Of a stretch of 8,419 nt of DNA, positions 5,989-8,419 are shown piece by piece (the first letter of the stretch is position 1; every line of letters starts with the position of its first letter). The DNA comes from JBLNBQ01 sp050260095. GTDB taxonomy: Bacteria; Bacillota; UBA5301; DYFA01. The notes under the pieces are model-generated. The model searched no databases, was not told where the DNA came from, and saw only the letters and a program-made list of their open reading frames with translations. Position numbers and translations under genes: made by a program. Where the stretch lies: assembly GCA_050260095.1 (NCBI GenBank), contig JBLNBQ010000060.1, forward strand, positions 1 to 8,419, written 5' to 3'.

Positions 5989-6110
5989 GTATCTCCCGCC
6001 TTTCGCCCCGGCGGCGGGGCATCCCGGGTAACAATTTGCCCTGTCCCGGGAATTTCCTTCCTGCAGCTAACCCACACTATGCTGGGACGATTCGAGAGAG
6101 GTGACGGCCT
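5989..6110. promoter_or_regulatory. Divergent control region of flavin reductase and ABC permease genes, with twin TCCCGGG boxes
   Basis: TCCCGGG occurs at 6022-6028 and 6044-6050, 22 bp apart (about two helical turns), flanking the A+T-rich TAACAATTTG. This is the layout of an operator pair around a promoter. GCCCCG (6005-6010) and CGGGGC (6015-6020) can form a hairpin in the leader of the - strand gene. For the + strand, TATGCT at 6079-6084 could be a -10 box with a poor TTCCTT about 18 bp upstream. No regulator family is suggested by the boxes. Confidence 0.4.
6097..6104 (+). promoter_or_regulatory. Ribosome binding site supporting a TTG start for the ABC permease
   Basis: AGAGGTGA, a near-complete complement to the 16S rRNA tail, lies 6 bases before TTG 6111. 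There is no ATG or GTG in this frame nearby, and the TTG start gives a typical permease N-terminus (WEALRNLSRQKGR). Confidence 0.7.
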
Positions 6111-7373
6111 TTGTGGGAGGCGCTCCGCAACCTTTCCCGTCAGAAAGGGCGAACCTTCTTGACGGTCGCGGGGATCGTCATCGGCATCTTCGCGCTCACG
6201 GTGCTGGGCGCGATGGCCGAGAAGTTCAACCTGATGATCGCCAACGGCGAGCGGTATTTCACCCATCAGATCTCGGTCTATGCGGCTCAGGGCGGCGCCG
6301 TGATGGGGGCGAACTTCTTCCCCGCCGCGAAAGCGGACGAGATCAAGCGGGTGCGGGGAGTCGCGGAAGTCGCGCCGGAGCTGCTGCTGATGCTCGACGA
6401 GGAGTCGAAGCGCCTCACCTTGGGGATGCCCCCGCTGGTCTACGGGACGGATCTGGCCGCAATCAGCCGGACGCGCAAAGGCCACGAACTGACGCTGCGG
6501 GAAGGGCGGATGCCCCGTCCCGGAGAGCGGAACTGGATCGTGCTCGGTTCTGACCTGGCCTTCGAACGGCGGGCCCGGGTGGGGGGAGTGTTCAACCTGC
6601 GAGGTCACCGCTTCCGCGTGGTGGGTATCGCCGAGAAGACCATGACCGGCCCCGACCGGATGGCCTTCATCGCCATCACCGACGCGCAGGCGATCGTGAT
6701 GGAGACGCAGCCGTACCTCAAGATGCTGCGGGAGCAGGCCGCGGCCGTGCAGGCGATCCCGGAGTTCGTGGCCGACTTCCTGCCTCCTCAGGTGGCGGCG
6801 CAGTTGGCCAGCGTCCGGTTCCTGCGGGTGGAGGACTTGGCCACCTCGGCCTCGGTCGTTTGGCGCCGGGGGGAGGACCCCGAACAGGTGGCGCGGCGTA
6901 TCCGGAAGAGCGTGCCTGGCGTGGAGGTCTTTTCGCCAGCCGAGATGCGCACTTCGCTCCGGCAGGCGACGCTCATCTTCAACCTGCTCATCCTGGGGAG
7001 CGCCCTCATCGCCCTCGTGGTCGGCGGGCTCTCGGTGATCAACACGATGACGGCTTCGGTGGTCGAACGGACCCGGGAGATCGGGCTGAAGCGGGCCCTG
7101 GGGGCCCGGACGAGCGACATCCTGCAGGAGTACCTCACGGAGGCCGGCCTCATCGGTTTCCTCGGCGGGCTGTCGGGCCTCGGCGCGGCGGCGGTCTTCA
7201 CGAGCGGCCTCAACCGGTGGACCATCGACCGGGGGGTCGAACTCTTCGCCGTGACGCCCCGGTTGGGAATCCTGGCCGTCGCGCTGGCGACGGGGCTGGG
7301 CGTGCTGGCCGGCGTCTACCCGGCCATGCGGGCGGCCTCGCTCGATTGCGTGCGGGCGCTGCAGGAGGAATGA
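6111..7373 (+). CDS. ABC transporter permease, FtsX/MacB-type
   Basis: The protein has 420 residues, starts with TTG behind AGAGGTGA and is of usual family length. An amphipathic N-terminus (EALRNLSRQKGRTFLTVAGI) leads into TM1 (about 16-36). A large external MacB-like domain (about 40-285) follows, containing the typical stretches VRGVAEVAPEL and LGSDLAFERRARVGGVF and a HRFRVVGIAEK strand. Three helices follow (about 287-311, 342-366 and 384-404). The conserved cytoplasmic segment VVERTREIGLKRALGA (317-332) contacts the ATPase. The end, GVYPAMRAASLDCVRALQEE, is the family's usual last helix. These permeases do not move substrate through the membrane like classical importers. They couple ATP hydrolysis to work outside the membrane, such as lipoprotein release, drug or peptide export, or hydrolase activation. 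No HlyD-like fusion protein or outer-membrane partner is visible, so the substrate is unknown. Confidence 0.92.
   Translation: MWEALRNLSRQKGRTFLTVAGIVIGIFALTVLGAMAEKFNLMIANGERYFTHQISVYAAQGGAVMGANFFPAAKADEIKRVRGVAEVAPELLLMLDEESKRLTLGMPPLVYGTDLAAISRTRKGHELTLREGRMPRPGERNWIVLGSDLAFERRARVGGVFNLRGHRFRVVGIAEKTMTGPDRMAFIAITDAQAIVMETQPYLKMLREQAAAVQAIPEFVADFLPPQVAAQLASVRFLRVEDLATSASVVWRRGEDPEQVARRIRKSVPGVEVFSPAEMRTSLRQATLIFNLLILGSALIALVVGGLSVINTMTASVVERTREIGLKRALGARTSDILQEYLTEAGLIGFLGGLSGLGAAAVFTSGLNRWTIDRGVELFAVTPRLGILAVALATGLGVLAGVYPAMRAASLDCVRALQEE
7363..7368 (+). promoter_or_regulatory. Ribosome binding site that sets the ATPase start at GTG 7376
   Basis: AGGAGG lies within the last codons of the permease gene. 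The in-frame ATG at 7370 is only one base downstream, too close for normal initiation. GTG 7376 lies 7 bases away, the best spacing. Confidence 0.65.
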
Positions 7374-7375
7374 GC

Positions 7376-8083
7376 GTGGACCTCATCGTCGAGGCCGCCG
7401 AACTGCACAAGGTCTACCGGCGGGGGCGGGGCTGCCAGGTGCATGCGCTCAGCGGCGTCGACCTGGCGATCGGCCGGGGGCGGATGGTGGCGATCGTGGG
7501 CCCGTCGGGCTCCGGCAAATCGACCCTCCTGCACCTGCTTGGGTGCCTCGACCGGCCGACGTCCGGGGTGATCCGGCTGCTCGGCGAGGACGTCGGGCGG
7601 ATGGCCCGCGCCCGGATGCCGCACTTCCGCAACCGCAACCTGGGATTCATCTTCCAGCAGCACTACCTCATCCCGACCTTGTCGGCCTGGGAGAACGTCG
7701 CCCTGCCGCTCCGTTACGCTCGCCTGGCCCGTTCGGTCGCCCGGAACCGGGCCGAGGAACTCCTGGCCGAGGTCGGCTTGGCGGACCGCCTTCACCACCG
7801 GCCGGCGGAACTCTCCGGCGGCCAGCAGCAACGCGTGGCCATCGCCCGTGCTCTCGCCTGCGAACCCGCGCTCATCCTGGCCGACGAACCCACGGGCGAG
7901 TTGGACTCAGCCGCGGCCGACCAGATCGTCGCGCTGCTGCGCCGCCTCAACCGGACCCACGGGCAGAGCTTCGTGATCGTGACGCACAACCCGGAGGTGG
8001 CGGCGGCCTGCGATGAGGTGCTGGTGCTGCGCGACGGCCGCGTCGCCTCGCATACCACTAACGACTCGCCGCCGGTCCACTGA
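7376..8083 (+). CDS. ABC transporter ATP-binding protein (LolD/MacB-type partner of the FtsX-like permease)
   Basis: The protein has 235 residues from GTG 7376. Starting at ATG 7370 adds two residues and gives an ATGA overlap with the permease stop. All nucleotide-binding motifs are intact: Walker A GPSGSGKST (42-50), Q-loop Gln94 in FIFQQHYLIP, signature LSGGQQQRVAIARAL (146-160), Walker B LILADEP with Glu171, D-loop ELD and H-loop His204 in VIVTHNPEVA. The FIFQQ..LIP.LSAWENV.LPL stretch is typical of the LolD/MacB/FtsE group. The gene is translationally coupled to the permease, and together they should form a dimeric transporter at the cytoplasmic membrane. Permease-before-ATPase is the less common order for this group. 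No terminator follows; the stop lies inside the convergent neighbouring gene. Confidence 0.93.
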   Translation: MDLIVEAAELHKVYRRGRGCQVHALSGVDLAIGRGRMVAIVGPSGSGKSTLLHLLGCLDRPTSGVIRLLGEDVGRMARARMPHFRNRNLGFIFQQHYLIPTLSAWENVALPLRYARLARSVARNRAEELLAEVGLADRLHHRPAELSGGQQQRVAIARALACEPALILADEPTGELDSAAADQIVALLRRLNRTHGQSFVIVTHNPEVAAACDEVLVLRDGRVASHTTNDSPPVH

Positions 8084-8419
8084 CGAGCAGCGCATCGACC
8101 CCGGCGCCGGCCAGGCGGTCGGCCTCCACCCGCTCGCCGACCGGTCCGGCCAGGACGACCAGCCCCCGCTGGTGGGCTGCCCTCACCACTTCCGGCTCCG
8201 GCGCGGCGCGTCCGGCTTCCGGAGCCAGCCAGAGCACCTGGTAGGACGGTCGGGCGAAGAACCCCAGCCCTAGGCGGGCCAGGCGGCGGAAGCCCGCCGC
8301 CTCGGCGACGGTGGAAACCGCGGGGCTGCCGGGTACGGCCTCCCGGAACGCCTTCGCGGCGGTGGCCGAAGGCAGGCGGAAGAGCACGAGCGCCTCCCCC
8401 TCCCAGCGGCGCACGATCC
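8058..8419 (-). CDS. Glycerophosphodiester phosphodiesterase-like protein, C-terminal part (5' end beyond window)
   Basis: The frame is open from the right edge to TAG at 8058-8060. It has a GTG at 8412-8414, but the frame continues upstream and no ribosome binding site can be checked, so the gene is taken as truncated by the window. About 119 residues are visible. SPAVSTVAEAAGFRRLARLGLGFF, then SYQVLWLAPE, then EVVRAAHQRGLVVLAG, then ADRLAGAGVDALLVSGP follow the closing strands of the GDPD TIM barrel (family pattern: V..AH..GL.V..WTVN.......L...GVDGI.TD.P). Such enzymes cleave glycerophosphodiesters to glycerol-3-phosphate. Here the WTVN position reads LAGPVGE and the TD.P end reads VSGP, so it is a divergent member. 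The metal-binding N-terminal half is not in view, so activity cannot be judged. The last 26 bp overlap the end of the ATPase gene on the other strand. Confidence 0.6.
   Translation of the reverse strand, partial: IVRRWEGEALVLFRLPSATAAKAFREAVPGSPAVSTVAEAAGFRRLARLGLGFFARPSYQVLWLAPEAGRAAPEPEVVRAAHQRGLVVLAGPVGERVEADRLAGAGVDALLVSGPAASR

Noticed and set aside
7370..7376. ATG 7370 as start of the ABC ATPase gene (ATGA overlap)
   Set aside because: It is only one base from AGGAGG. GTG 7376 has ideal spacing, and the difference is two residues.
1..8419. Insertion sequence, phage gene, toxin-antitoxin pair, restriction system or CRISPR repeat
   Set aside because: I read both strands for transposase, integrase, nuclease and repeat-array patterns and found none. 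The content looks like ordinary chromosomal genes.

Overview
The window is a stretch of chromosome-like DNA from a G+C-rich bacterium (about two thirds G+C by eye). Genes are closely packed, Shine-Dalgarno sequences are strong, and GTG and TTG starts are common. No rRNA, tRNA, transposase, phage gene or CRISPR array is visible. The gene content suggests a G+C-rich member of the Bacillota (a Symbiobacteriia/Limnochordia-like lineage), but this is inferred from protein style and is not proven. It includes a DevR/LiaR-type two-component pair, an FtsX/MacB-type ABC pair, a flavoredoxin-like flavin reductase, and a CsgG-family protein without curli genes.

Layout. Positions 1-117 hold the last 38 codons of an unidentified + strand gene. 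Positions 311-1217 hold a secreted CsgG-family protein with a FlgT-C-like tail. One extra base near 710 breaks it into two frames, and a good terminator (1245-1275) follows. On the - strand, 1354-2961 encodes a large unrecognised membrane protein: an N-terminal anchor, a long beta-rich external region and five C-terminal helices. It is divergent, across 76 bp, from a + strand sensor histidine kinase (3038-4519), which overlaps its NarL/DevR-type response regulator (4488-5216) by 32 bp. A 202-bp gap follows, with alternative hairpins and a strong bidirectional terminator. Next come a - strand flavin reductase (5419-5988) and a divergent ABC permease (6111-7373) coupled to its ATPase (7376-8083). 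The right edge carries the 3' part of a - strand glycerophosphodiester phosphodiesterase-like gene (8058-8419), which overlaps the ATPase gene tail to tail.

How the genes may work together. The kinase and regulator form a clear phosphorelay: a multi-helix membrane sensor, a HisKA_3 dimerisation domain with its histidine, then a REC-LuxR DNA-binding regulator. The divergent membrane protein is the most natural local candidate for a target or partner, but nothing beyond position supports this. The permease and ATPase form a two-gene FtsX-type export or lipoprotein-handling module with no membrane-fusion protein alongside. The most unusual loci are the orphan membrane protein beside the kinase and the curli-independent CsgG/FlgT-C protein. 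I see no clearly new multi-gene system, and the findings are graded accordingly.
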